Positions 49,334 to 58,103 of a stretch of 64,000 nt of DNA are shown in pieces. Origin of the DNA: Fibrobacter sp. (lineage in GTDB: Bacteria > Fibrobacterota > Fibrobacteria > Fibrobacterales > Fibrobacteraceae); NCBI GenBank assembly GCA_017642335.1, contig JAGCPF010000035.1, positions 248,001 to 312,000 on the forward strand, given 5' to 3'. Numbering within the stretch: position 1 is the first letter of the stretch; each line of letters opens with the position of its first letter. The position numbers and the translations under genes are program-made. The notes under the pieces are model-generated. The model had not been told where the DNA came from and did no database searches. It saw only the letters and a list, made by a program, of their open reading frames with translations.

Positions 49334-51259
49334 TTAGCTTTGCGCTTCTTCGGAAGTTTTGCCTGTGATGTCGCTTATCGCAAATACAGCGTGGTCTTTG
49401 TCGAGACCCCAGAAAATTTCAATGCGGAAAAGTTTGCACGGCGTCGTGGAAATGTCGCGGAACGTCGTGGAGTAGGACCCTTCCTTTTCGAGACGCGAAC
49501 GGATGTATTCGGGCTGGATATATTGGATTATCCTTGCCCTGTCTTCTTCGTGAACGTTCTCTACGATGAAATTTTCCGCCGATTTCATATAAGTGAGGGT
49601 GCCGTCGTAGTATCGGTCTGTGACATTTTCGCCTTGGAATGTCGTGACCGATTTGTTTGCTAGGTCGGCATAGTAGGCAACGGCATAGCGCTGGGTGAAC
49701 GCCTTGGCAAAAATCCTTGCGTTTTCGTATACGGCGTTTGCTACGCGCTCGTTCTCGAGGTGGACCAGGTTGTTGATATCCGTGAGGCCAACGACGAGGC
49801 ACGAAGGATTGTATTCGTTCATGATGAGTTTCGTTTTGTGCCAGGAATAGCCCTTGTCCATCTTGACTCGGCATCGGAACGAGATGACCTTTTCCTTGCG
49901 GAGCAGCTTGAGGAATTCGGTATTCATTCCGTTCTTGAGGAAGTCCGGGAGATCTCCCGGATGAATAATTTTAGACATGAACACGTTGAAGTTGTCTACC
50001 GAGAACGTGTTGGGCGGAGTCTTATGGTCGATGGCGATAATCGCCTGCATGAAGTTCGCCGAGGTGTGTATGCGGGAGACTTCGTTAGTCTCTATATTGA
50101 TATGGCTGATGTAGTCGAAGTCGTCGGCGAGACCTGCGAGCACGGATGTGAGCTTTTGCGTTTCTTTTTCTGCTGTGATGTCTTCCACGCTGAGGACAAC
50201 GCACTTTTCGCCGGTTTTGTCGTACCCGAGGATTGCCTTGCTGCGCACCCAGAACATTTCGCCTGCCAGTAACCACCGGGCTTCAATAACTTGCTGTTCT
50301 CCTGTGACAAAGATATGCATGAAGGTTTCTTTCGAGAAGAATCTGTGACACGAAATTTTGTCTTGTTCGAGAACGAGAGGATCAATGTTCATCTCGACGC
50401 TGGCGAAAAAATCTTCTGAAAATGTGAATCGCTTTGCGAGGGAGTCCAGGTGCAGGCTGCTTTTGCGGATAATGTGAGTGAATGCTGCTGTGAACGGGTT
50501 GATGAAGTAAAGTTCGTTGATGTTGTCGGCAAGCGCATTGATATTGTCGAGGTCGTTGCTTTTCTGCCTTGCGGTCGCGCTGACTGCGTTAATCTCGTTT
50601 TCGATGACTTGCCTGCCGTGTCTCGTGATGAGGGCTGCGATCAACAGGAATACGGACAGGATAAACGTGGCTTTGGTGTCAAATAGGCCTACCGTCCCGA
50701 AGATTGATGTGTAGTCGAGGCTGTCGGCGGCGATATTGACTGCCTTGTTCAGTCCGAGGAATCCCGGTGCGATATTGAGGACTGTGTCTTCGCCGAATTC
50801 GGCAAGGTTGAGGTCTATCAATCCGGAGTAAACGCTGATGGGAATAAGGCAGAAACTGAAGATGATAGACCAAACGATGCTGATCAAGCCTATCCTGATT
50901 GTGAACCGGGTGTCGTAATAGCGGGTGGCGACTAAGAAGGGACCTGCGAAGAGCAACCATTCCATCTGGCCGAACAGTATTGAGACGATTGTCGCGAAGC
51001 CAAGTATGTACAGGGTGATGATCCATTTGAGGTCGGGCCCTCTGCCGTTGCGTTGCTTGATGAGGAGGAATAGCAGGATGCGTACGACATTCTCGACAAC
51101 TAGGAGGGGGAGCAACAGGTCGAACGGAATGAACGAGTCAAGGAAAAGGAGCAGGAAAATCAGGGCGACCGAGATGATGCAGATGATGAGCATCAGGTTA
51201 CCTGCAAGCATGTTTGCTTCGCTTTCGTTCCGGTTGAGAATTTCTTCGGATGTTGTCAT
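49334..51259 (-). CDS. Membrane sensor protein with PAS-like domains and no output domain
   Basis: A 641-residue inner-membrane protein. Up to seven hydrophobic segments occupy about 18-210 (IICIISVALIFLLLFLDSF and others). After a helical linker (about 225-250), three PAS-like modules follow; the first ends YDKTGEKCVVLSVEDITAEKE, the second near LVVGLTDINNLVHLENERV and the third ends DHAVFAISDITGKTSEEAQ. No histidine kinase, GGDEF or EAL motif is present, so how it signals is unclear. It lies 36 bases downstream of the start of recC on the same strand but is transcribed away from it separately. Confidence 0.7.
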   Translation of the reverse strand: MTTSEEILNRNESEANMLAGNLMLIICIISVALIFLLLFLDSFIPFDLLLPLLVVENVVRILLFLLIKQRNGRGPDLKWIITLYILGFATIVSILFGQMEWLLFAGPFLVATRYYDTRFTIRIGLISIVWSIIFSFCLIPISVYSGLIDLNLAEFGEDTVLNIAPGFLGLNKAVNIAADSLDYTSIFGTVGLFDTKATFILSVFLLIAALITRHGRQVIENEINAVSATARQKSNDLDNINALADNINELYFINPFTAAFTHIIRKSSLHLDSLAKRFTFSEDFFASVEMNIDPLVLEQDKISCHRFFSKETFMHIFVTGEQQVIEARWLLAGEMFWVRSKAILGYDKTGEKCVVLSVEDITAEKETQKLTSVLAGLADDFDYISHINIETNEVSRIHTSANFMQAIIAIDHKTPPNTFSVDNFNVFMSKIIHPGDLPDFLKNGMNTEFLKLLRKEKVISFRCRVKMDKGYSWHKTKLIMNEYNPSCLVVGLTDINNLVHLENERVANAVYENARIFAKAFTQRYAVAYYADLANKSVTTFQGENVTDRYYDGTLTYMKSAENFIVENVHEEDRARIIQYIQPEYIRSRLEKEGSYSTTFRDISTTPCKLFRIEIFWGLDKDHAVFAISDITGKTSEEAQS

Positions 51260-51413
51260 TTTCGTCCTTCCTCTATCATCTTTTTAGCCTACAGCCATAA
51301 TAAAATAATCTAAATAGAATCCGAATGTGTGCTGGAACGGACAAACAAGCACATTTTTGAGGGCCTGTCGGAGCATTATTTCCTATATTCAAAACGCAAA
51401 ACGAGGTTTTATT

Positions 51414-52481
51414 ATGGAAATTAAATGGCTTAATCCCGATGCGAAGTTTGACCGCCTTGTGCTGGCGGGCGATATTGGTGGTACCAACACGAACCTTGGC
51501 CTGGTCGGCTACAAGGACGGCAAGTTTACCCTGATTCTTGAAACGGTGTGCCCCTCCAAGGACATCGACGGCCTCGAAGCGCCCATCCGCGAAACGCTCA
51601 AGATTGCGGCCGAGAGCAATGCTGCCCTGAAGCCGAGCCACATCTGCATCAGCGCCGCTGGCCCTGTGGGTTGCAACAAGTGTGTGATGACGAACCTCCC
51701 GTGGTGCGTTGACGGCGAAGCCCTTACTGCGGCGACCGGCATCCCGACGCTTGTCATCAACGACTTCATGGCCATCAGCTACGGCATTCCGACGCTCGAC
51801 GTAGACGACCCCAAGCAGATTTTCAAGCTCACGCATACCGACGGCAGCCAGCCCGCTCCGCAGAAGGCGACCAAGGCGGTTATCGGTCCGGGTACCGGCA
51901 TGGGCGTTGGCTTCCTCGCTTTCGACGGCGAGAAGTACATCCCGGCCTGCTCCGAAGGTGGGCATTCCACGTTTGCCCCGTTCGACAAGGATTCCCAGGA
52001 ATTCCACGACTACATGGAAAAGAAGATTGGCACCGTGCCGGGCGTGGAACCGCTCGTCTCGGGCATGGGACTTCGCAACATGTACGAATGGTGGAAGGAG
52101 ACCCGCGGCGTTCCCGATAACGAGGCCTTCAAGAAGATTGAAGAAACTGAACCGAACGATCGCCCCAAGTATATCAGCCGCGCCAGCGATACCGACCCGG
52201 TGGCTGCCGAGATGATGCGCCTGTTCGTGAAGATGCTCGCCCGCTTTGCAAGCGACGCTTCTACGTTGTTCTTGCCGCTCGGCGGCCTCTACCTGGCTGG
52301 CGGTACGGTGCAGAAGGATTTGCGCTGGCTCGAGCGCGACAACCTGTTCATGCAGTACTTCGAGAAGAACTACAACCCGAACATCCGTCCGCTATTGAAC
52401 AAGATTCCGGTGTACATCATCAAGGATTACAGCATCAGCCTATACGGTGCTGCGAATGCGAGCTTGAATCTGCAGAAGTAG
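51414..52481 (+). CDS. glk: Glucokinase
   Basis: Phosphorylates glucose to glucose-6-phosphate, the entry step for cellulose-derived glucose in a cellulolytic organism. 355 residues from ATG 51414, preceded by ACGAGGTTTT; the frame is open further upstream. N-terminal phosphate loop LAGDIGGTNTNLGL at 18-30, then ISAAGPV, VINDFMA, the ATP-binding GPGTGMGVGF, and the HxFAPFD-type motif GGHSTFAPFD. It is monocistronic with its own terminator. Confidence 0.9.
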   Translation: MEIKWLNPDAKFDRLVLAGDIGGTNTNLGLVGYKDGKFTLILETVCPSKDIDGLEAPIRETLKIAAESNAALKPSHICISAAGPVGCNKCVMTNLPWCVDGEALTAATGIPTLVINDFMAISYGIPTLDVDDPKQIFKLTHTDGSQPAPQKATKAVIGPGTGMGVGFLAFDGEKYIPACSEGGHSTFAPFDKDSQEFHDYMEKKIGTVPGVEPLVSGMGLRNMYEWWKETRGVPDNEAFKKIEETEPNDRPKYISRASDTDPVAAEMMRLFVKMLARFASDASTLFLPLGGLYLAGGTVQKDLRWLERDNLFMQYFEKNYNPNIRPLLNKIPVYIIKDYSISLYGAANASLNLQK

Positions 52482-52503
52482 CGGATTTCCCTAATCTTTG
52501 CAA

Positions 52504-52535
52504 AAATGGCGGGCTTCGGCCTGCCATTTCGTTTT
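52504..52535 (+). terminator. Rho-independent terminator of glk
   Basis: Stem AAATGGCGGGC / GCCTGCCATTT (one G-T pair) with a TTCG loop, then CGTTTTT, 23 bases after the stop. Confidence 0.85.
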
Positions 52536-52623
52536 TCGTCCGAGTCCGCGTTTGTTTTTTTGCCTTTCAGAAGATATATTTAAAGCATCTTTGGGTTAAC
52601 AGGGAACAAATGGAGTTGGTCTT

Positions 52624-54633
52624 ATGGATTCTTTCTTGAAAGGTCTCGTTTTTGCCTCGTCTTTTGGGGTATGCTTCTGCACAAGCGCTTTCGCGCAGAC
52701 GAAGGTCGTTGTCGACCCGTCTAAGAAGTACCAGGTTTTCGAGGGCTGGGGCACGAGCCTCTGCTGGTGGGCTGTTCTTGTGGGCGCCTGGGATGAGGCG
52801 AACCGCGACCAGTTCCTGGGGGCGGTCGCCGACCCCGATACAGGTTTGGGCTACAATATTTTCCGTTACAACGTCGGCGGCGGGGACCAGCCGGGCCACA
52901 ATCACCTCACCAAGGGGGACGGCGGCGGCAAGGTGCCGGGCTACAAGCCGACAGAGAAGGGCGACTTTGACTGGACGGCCGACCCCGCTCAGCGCGGCGT
53001 CGCCCTCAGCCTCAACAAGATGGTCAAGGATCCGATTTTCGAGGCGTTCAGCAATTCCCCTCCGTGGTGGATGACCAAAAGCGGCTGCGTCTCGGGCAGT
53101 AACGACGGTTCCGACAACCTGAAAGAAGATTACTTCGACGATTTTGCGGATTACCTTTCCGAGGTGGCGCTCCACTTCAAGACGGAATGGGGGCTCACGT
53201 TCCGCACGGTCGAGCCGTTCAACGAACCGAGCGCAGGCTGGTGGAAATCGAACGGTGGCCAGGAGGGCTGCGGTTTCAAGAACAACCAGTCCAAGATGAT
53301 TGTCGAACTAGGCAAGGCGCTCAAGAAGAAAGGGCTCTTCCCTGGAACGTCTGTGAGTGCAGCCGACGAAACCTCCATCAAGCAGGCGCATGACCAGCTG
53401 GGCAATTACACCTCCGAGGCGCTGTCTTACTTGGGCCAGGTGAACACGCACAGCTATTCCGACGGCAGCTACCGCAAGCAGCTTTACAACCGTGCCTTCA
53501 GCATGGACAAGCGCCTTTGGCAGTCCGAGACGGGCCCGCTGAGCAAGAACGGCGACGAGCATATCGCGCTGTGGATGGCGAATGTGATTATCCAGGACTT
53601 GCGCGACCTGAAGGCCGAGGCTTGGATTGACTGGCAGATTGCCGACCCCGCCGAGAACTGGCGTTCCATCAAGGCGGACCACAAGAAACAGACTTTCTCG
53701 TACATGCCGCGCTACTACATGCACGCCGCATTCAGCCGCTACATTCGCCCGGGTTCGCGCATTATCGATAGCGACAACGGCAACACGGTTGCCGCCCTGC
53801 GCCCCGACGGGGCGCTGGTCATCGTCGTGCGGAACAGTGGCAGCAGCGACGTGAAGTACAACTTCGACTTGAGCAAGTTCAAGAAATTGGGGACAACGGC
53901 GAAGGTCGTGCGCTTCGAGCTGCCGGGTAGCCTCAAGCCCATTGACGACATCGCCATCAGTGGCACTTCGCTTGCGATGACGGCAAAGTCGAATACCGTC
54001 ACGACGATGGTTGTCGCGGATGTGGAAGGGACGGACTGCACTCCGTCGGAGGTCATCTCTTACGTGAAAATCCACAATGGCGACTGGGAAGAATCTAAGG
54101 ATGTGTCGCTCAAGAAGGGCGATTCCTTGGTCATCGGTCCGCACCCGTACGAGGGCGGTCGCTGGAGCTGGACCGGCCCGGAAGACTATTATTATTTGGG
54201 CCGCGAAGCCCGTTTCAAGAACATGGACGGGACAAAGAGCGGAATCTACACGGGCAAGTACGTGAACTCGTCGGGCTGCGAGACGGAATTGAAGGTCAAG
54301 GTCGTGGTGGACGATCCGGATCATCCTTATGTCGAAAAGCCGCCCGAGGATACATTGCCGCCCAAAGATACGTCGACGACCTTCATCAAAAACGTGCGGC
54401 TCGCTTCCCTTGTCCGTGCCTACAGATTCGGAGACGGGATTCGGGTGACGGGCACAAACGGCGGATGGACTGTGTTCCGTATGTACGACATGCAGGGGAT
54501 TCCTGTGAAAACGGCTGAATTTGTCGGGGACGGGATTGTCCAAATGGGCCCTGCCCTGCCACGCGGATTTTATGTCGTCCAGATTCTTGACCGGTCGGGA
54601 AGGCGCCTTTTTGAGAGAATTCTCCGTTATTAG
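52624..54633 (+). CDS. Secreted GH30-family glycosidase with C-terminal sorting-like domain
   Basis: A 669-residue exported glycoside hydrolase. The signal peptide ends AFA (24). The GH30 domain covers about 25-470 with the acid/base Glu201 in VEPFNEP and the nucleophile Glu302 in QSETG. The opening FEGWGTSLCWWA and NIFRYNVGGGD fit the endo-beta-1,6-galactanase-like subgroup. An Ig-like module (about 475-565) and a proline-rich linker follow. The last 80 residues (TVFRMYDMQGIPVKTAEF, LPRGFYVVQILDRSGR) resemble a type IX secretion sorting domain, known for Fibrobacter enzymes. It is likely to act on plant cell-wall side chains. Confidence 0.85.
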   Translation: MDSFLKGLVFASSFGVCFCTSAFAQTKVVVDPSKKYQVFEGWGTSLCWWAVLVGAWDEANRDQFLGAVADPDTGLGYNIFRYNVGGGDQPGHNHLTKGDGGGKVPGYKPTEKGDFDWTADPAQRGVALSLNKMVKDPIFEAFSNSPPWWMTKSGCVSGSNDGSDNLKEDYFDDFADYLSEVALHFKTEWGLTFRTVEPFNEPSAGWWKSNGGQEGCGFKNNQSKMIVELGKALKKKGLFPGTSVSAADETSIKQAHDQLGNYTSEALSYLGQVNTHSYSDGSYRKQLYNRAFSMDKRLWQSETGPLSKNGDEHIALWMANVIIQDLRDLKAEAWIDWQIADPAENWRSIKADHKKQTFSYMPRYYMHAAFSRYIRPGSRIIDSDNGNTVAALRPDGALVIVVRNSGSSDVKYNFDLSKFKKLGTTAKVVRFELPGSLKPIDDIAISGTSLAMTAKSNTVTTMVVADVEGTDCTPSEVISYVKIHNGDWEESKDVSLKKGDSLVIGPHPYEGGRWSWTGPEDYYYLGREARFKNMDGTKSGIYTGKYVNSSGCETELKVKVVVDDPDHPYVEKPPEDTLPPKDTSTTFIKNVRLASLVRAYRFGDGIRVTGTNGGWTVFRMYDMQGIPVKTAEFVGDGIVQMGPALPRGFYVVQILDRSGRRLFERILRY

Positions 54634-54679
54634 AAGGAATGTTGTTGTGGATTCCTTATAAAATGTTTATATTGGAGTC

Positions 54680-55450
54680 ATGAACAAGAAATATCTCATT
54701 ATCTTCCTTTTGACCCTTATCAGTGTCTTCGCAATAACCTTCTTTGTGAGGGACTGGCTCGTATTTTACCGTTGCGGCGCTGTCGAGCAATGCCTCGTAG
54801 AGAACAGCAACTACCAGAATATCGCCAAGTTTGCGGTAACTGGCATCATGACGATTATTGTGTTCTTCATAGGCAAGAATTGTCTGTGCAGGCGCGACCG
54901 CTTGTTCTTGCAGGCAGGCTTCGCAATGGCCTTCTGTGCTGACCTCTGCCTGAAGATTCTGCACAACTATTCCCACTTTCTGGACCACCGCAGCGACTAC
55001 ACGTTGCTCGGCATCTGCTTCTTCATGGTGGTGCAGGCCTTGTTCATTTACCGCCATACGCGCATGAGCGACAAGGACAACAGCTCCCCGTGGATTCTTT
55101 GCATCCCGTTTGGCGTCATGTTCCTCGCAAACGCGCTTCACCTGTTCCGTATTTTCGAGGGCCCGACGATTCCTATCGTCGCCACTTATGGTGCTTTCCT
55201 CATCTGCTCGCTGATTGTCGCCTGCAAGGTGCCCAAGAAGGGGTATTTCCCCGAGAAGAACGCCAGGAATATCAAGCGCGGCATGATCCTGTTCTTCTGC
55301 TGCGACGCTTGCGTCGGTCTTTCGCTGGCTACGGGCGATGACCATAGCGTCCAAGAAATTGTCGCTACGGTCGCAAATAACTTTGTGTGGTATTTCTACA
55401 CCCCGGCCCTGATTCTGCTCGGCCTCAGCGGATACAAGCGGAAAGCTTAG
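54680..55450 (+). CDS. YhhN-like integral membrane protein (paralogue)
   Basis: A 256-residue protein with about eight membrane segments, paralogous to the one at 34891-35628. Shared motifs are YRCGAVEQCL, IAKFAVTGIMTIIVFFIG, LQAGFAMAFCADLCLKIL, CIPFG, GMILFFCCDACVGLS and LSGYKRK. It carries an extra 10 or so residues (SHFLDHRSDYT) relative to the paralogue. The start follows TTGGAG. Distant likeness to YhhN/lysoplasmalogenases; function unproven. Confidence 0.72.
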   Translation: MNKKYLIIFLLTLISVFAITFFVRDWLVFYRCGAVEQCLVENSNYQNIAKFAVTGIMTIIVFFIGKNCLCRRDRLFLQAGFAMAFCADLCLKILHNYSHFLDHRSDYTLLGICFFMVVQALFIYRHTRMSDKDNSSPWILCIPFGVMFLANALHLFRIFEGPTIPIVATYGAFLICSLIVACKVPKKGYFPEKNARNIKRGMILFFCCDACVGLSLATGDDHSVQEIVATVANNFVWYFYTPALILLGLSGYKRKA

Positions 55451-55506
55451 ACGAGAGATTGTAGCTAGTGGGAAGTGATTAGTGGTTGGGAGGCAGCAGG
55501 TTTGTC

Positions 55507-55570
55507 ATTGCGAAGGGCGTAGCCCTGAAGCAATCTCCGCTAGTTAGCTTTGAGGTCGGCACTTCGTGCC
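55507..55570. repeat. Intergenic palindromic repeats
   Basis: A hairpin with outer arms ATTGC/GCAAT and inner arms AGGGC/GCCCT (55507-55534) and a second, GGCAC/GTGCC (55558-55570), lie in the 249-base gap between the membrane-protein gene and folD. The flanking sequence is made of GAG/GCTCA/TTGAGCC strings. No gene is seen. Confidence 0.6.
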
Positions 55571-55699
55571 TTTGAGCTATGAGGCCGTTCGCCTTCGGCT
55601 CTCTGAGCAGTCAGCGATGAGTAGTAAAACTACAAAAAATATACCTCACTCCTCACTGCTCACCGCTCATTGCTCATTGCTTGAGCCTTGAGCCTCGTC

Positions 55700-56539
55700 C
55701 TATCCCAAATACTTTTCGCCGGATTCCACGCTCTGGTAGATGAGTGTGTTGATGGTCATGGGGCCCACGCCGCCCGGAACCGGGGTATAGGCGCTTGCCA
55801 CGTCGTCGAGGCCCTTCTCAATGTCGCCGACGCCACCCGGATGGTAACCGGCGTCGACCACGACTGCGCCCTGCTTGATCCATTCCTTCTTGATGAACTC
55901 GGGCTTGCCGACCGCACCCACGAGGATGTCGGCCTGCTTCACGAATTCGGGGAGGTTTTCTGTCTTGCTGTGGCAAATAGTCACGGTGCAGTCGGCGTTC
56001 AAAAGCATCATCGCCATCGGCTTGCCGAGGATGGCGCTACGGCCAACGACTACGGCGTGCTTTCCCTTGAGGGGAATGTTATAGGCCTTCAAAAGGCGCA
56101 TGATTCCGGCGGGAGTCGCGCATCCGTAGGCCGGTTCGCCCATCGCCATGCGACCAAATCCGAGGCAGGTCACACCGTCCACGTCTTTACGGGCATCGAT
56201 GGCCTCGAAGGCGGCGCGTTCGTCGATGTGGCGCGGGACCGGGTGCTGCAGCAGGATGCCGTGCACGTCGCGGTTCTCGTTCAATTCCTGGATTTTGTTG
56301 AGGAGTTCCTCGGTGGTGGTGTTCTTGGGGAGCACCACACGGATGCTTTCCATGCCCACACGGGCGCAGGCGTTGCCCTTCATCTTGACGTATGTGGCGC
56401 TGGCCGGGTCGTCGCCCACCAGGATGGTGGCAAGAATCGGGGTCTTGCCCGTTTTTTCCTTGAGTTTTGCCACGCGGGCGCTGAGTTCTTCTTCTGTGGT
56501 CTTGGCGAGTGCCTTGCCGTCGAGGATGAGTGCTGCCAT
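55700..56539 (-). CDS. folD: Methylenetetrahydrofolate dehydrogenase/cyclohydrolase FolD
   Basis: Bifunctional one-carbon enzyme that interconverts 5,10-methylene-, methenyl- and 10-formyl-tetrahydrofolate. 279 residues, the usual length. The catalytic region has [13 protein letters not shown] with the Lys, the middle has [11 protein letters not shown], the NADP-binding region [18 protein letters not shown], and the C-terminus [11 protein letters not shown]. Monocistronic. Confidence 0.95.
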   Translation of the reverse strand: MAALILDGKALAKTTEEELSARVAKLKEKTGKTPILATILVGDDPASATYVKMKGNACARVGMESIRVVLPKNTTTEELLNKIQELNENRDVHGILLQHPVPRHIDERAAFEAIDARKDVDGVTCLGFGRMAMGEPAYGCATPAGIMRLLKAYNIPLKGKHAVVVGRSAILGKPMAMMLLNADCTVTICHSKTENLPEFVKQADILVGAVGKPEFIKKEWIKQGAVVVDAGYHPGGVGDIEKGLDDVASAYTPVPGGVGPMTINTLIYQSVESGEKYLG

Positions 56540-56599
56540 AAGGTCTCCGTTTGGGGCGTCTGCCCGTTTTTCGGAAACAAAGATAGATATTCTGGGAAT

Positions 56600-56622
56600 A
56601 AAAAAAAGCCCCCAAAGGGGCT
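56600..56622 (-). terminator. Rho-independent terminator of the small membrane gene
   Basis: Minus-strand AGCCCC / GGGGCT stem with a four-base loop followed by a run of seven or more T. It lies 53 bases beyond the stop of the gene at 56676-56924 and upstream of folD. Confidence 0.85.
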
Positions 56623-56675
56623 AATAAAGGTGAAACGCTTTCCTGCAGCGTAGATAGACTGGCCTAGCCTTTCGG

Positions 56676-56924
56676 TTAGATCAGGGTGTCGAGCACCGCA
56701 GGGACTATGATGCAAACAACGACCCACGGATACGAAAGGGATCCACGGAGCCACCCAGTGCGGAACCCGGAGCGGGCGAATTCCACCTTGTGAATGTTTT
56801 CAGGATTCTCGACTGAGCCCCGGACGGATTGGTCCAACAGGTCTTTCACGCTTTCAATCGAGGAATCGAACAAACGCTTCTGGCTTGTTGCATTTTCGAT
56901 GATGTGTGCAAAATTGTTGTACAT
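56676..56924 (-). CDS. Small hypothetical membrane protein
   Basis: An 82-residue protein from ATG 56924 (MYNNFAHIIENATSQKRLFD), preceded by AAAGGAAAAAACC; the frame runs upstream but without a ribosome site. The middle is charged and the C-terminus has one membrane segment (YPWVVVCIIVPAVLDTLI). It has its own terminator. No family recognised. Confidence 0.6.
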   Translation of the reverse strand: MYNNFAHIIENATSQKRLFDSSIESVKDLLDQSVRGSVENPENIHKVEFARSGFRTGWLRGSLSYPWVVVCIIVPAVLDTLI

Positions 56925-57180
56925 GGTTTTTTCCTTTAAAAAACCCAATCCGTATACAAAGATAGAAAAAAGTTACAAGAATCAAAGGGGTTTGTTGAAT
57001 TTTGTTTACGTTTGCGTTTTTTACGTGTTTTAACTCACGGAATTGCCGTTTTTTTGCGAGAAAACTCGGTCTGTATCGAGATTTTTGTATGCTGCGATGG
57101 TCCGTATATGACGAATGTCATATATTATCTTAGATTTATAGTGATAAATTGAGTAGGTCCTAACCTTGTTTGAGGGTAAA

Positions 57181-58026
57181 ATGAATATAATATGCAAGTC
57201 CTCTGCCCTTGCCGTGTGCGCTGGTCTTTTTGCTTGCGGCGGCTCCCAGAAACCGGCTGTCGAACCTGCAGCAGCAGATTCCTCCGCGGTGCAGGCGCCG
57301 GCTCGCCTTGACACCCTGATTACGGATCAGGACCGCTTCAGCTATGCCCTTGGAATGGATTTGGGCCGGGCGATAGCCAATGTGAATATTCCCTTGCGGA
57401 TGGATTTGGTCAAGAAGGCCATCGACGACCAGATGGATTCTACGAAAAAGCCCCTTTTGAGCGATTCTGCGTCCGAGACTGCTCTCCAGGACTTGCTTTT
57501 GCGCATGCAGCAGCAGAAGGAGTCCGAAGAAAAGGCCACCGCGAAGAAGGCTCTTGAGGACCAGCTCAAGTTCTTGGCGAAGAACATACTGGATTCTACG
57601 GTAAAAACGACCCCGAAGGGTGTACAGTACAAGGTCATCCTTGGCGGAAAGGGCATTTCTCCCAAGGCGTCGGACAAGGTCCAGGTGCATTATATCGGGG
57701 CCTTGCTCAACGGGACGGAATTCGACAACAGCGTCAAGCGCGGCGAACCCCTGGAATTCCCGGTGAGTGCGGTTATAGAGGGTTGGCAGGACCTCCTCAT
57801 GATCATGACCGAGGGCATGAAGGTGAAAGCCTGGATTCCCAGCGCCCTGGCTTATGGCGAAGAGGGTGTCCCGCCGATGATTCCGCCAAATTCGCTTCTC
57901 GTGTTCGAAGTCGAACTTTTGAAGGTTTATGCCGAAAATCCGGAAGTGGATCCGGCCGCAGGAACTCCGGAGGCTCCGGCTCCTGCTGCGGATAGCTCCG
58001 CTGCGAAGCCTGCCAACAAGAATTAG
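57181..58026 (+). CDS. FKBP-type peptidyl-prolyl isomerase lipoprotein (Mip/FkpA-like)
   Basis: Exported folding catalyst, 281 residues from ATG 57181 behind GAGGG. Lipobox Cys is at 19 (LFAC). The N-terminal dimerisation region (about 42-125, YALGMDLGRAIA and a long helix) precedes the FKBP domain at about 135-245: VQVHYIGALLNGTEFDNS, EFPVSAVIEGWQ, IPSALAYGEEG, LVFEVELL. The C-terminal tail is Ala/Pro-rich. Expected to be anchored in an envelope membrane facing the periplasm. Confidence 0.92.
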   Translation: MNIICKSSALAVCAGLFACGGSQKPAVEPAAADSSAVQAPARLDTLITDQDRFSYALGMDLGRAIANVNIPLRMDLVKKAIDDQMDSTKKPLLSDSASETALQDLLLRMQQQKESEEKATAKKALEDQLKFLAKNILDSTVKTTPKGVQYKVILGGKGISPKASDKVQVHYIGALLNGTEFDNSVKRGEPLEFPVSAVIEGWQDLLMIMTEGMKVKAWIPSALAYGEEGVPPMIPPNSLLVFEVELLKVYAENPEVDPAAGTPEAPAPAADSSAAKPANKN

Positions 58027-58057
58027 CACCTCGCTTCGCGAAATGACCGATGAATTA

Positions 58058-58090
58058 GGCGCATCCTGACGATGCGCCCTTTCTTTTTTG
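58058..58090 (+). terminator. Rho-independent terminator of the FKBP gene
   Basis: Stem GGCGCATC / GATGCGCC with a five-base loop and a following CTTTCTTTTTT, 31 bases after the stop. Confidence 0.85.
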
Positions 58091-58103
58091 GGTCTCTTTT
58101 TTT

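Noticed and set aside
54645..54673. Promoter TTGTGG-N17-TATATT before the gene at 54680
   Set aside because: The -10 would leave almost no leader before the ATG while a GGAG ribosome site is present, so it is probably chance.
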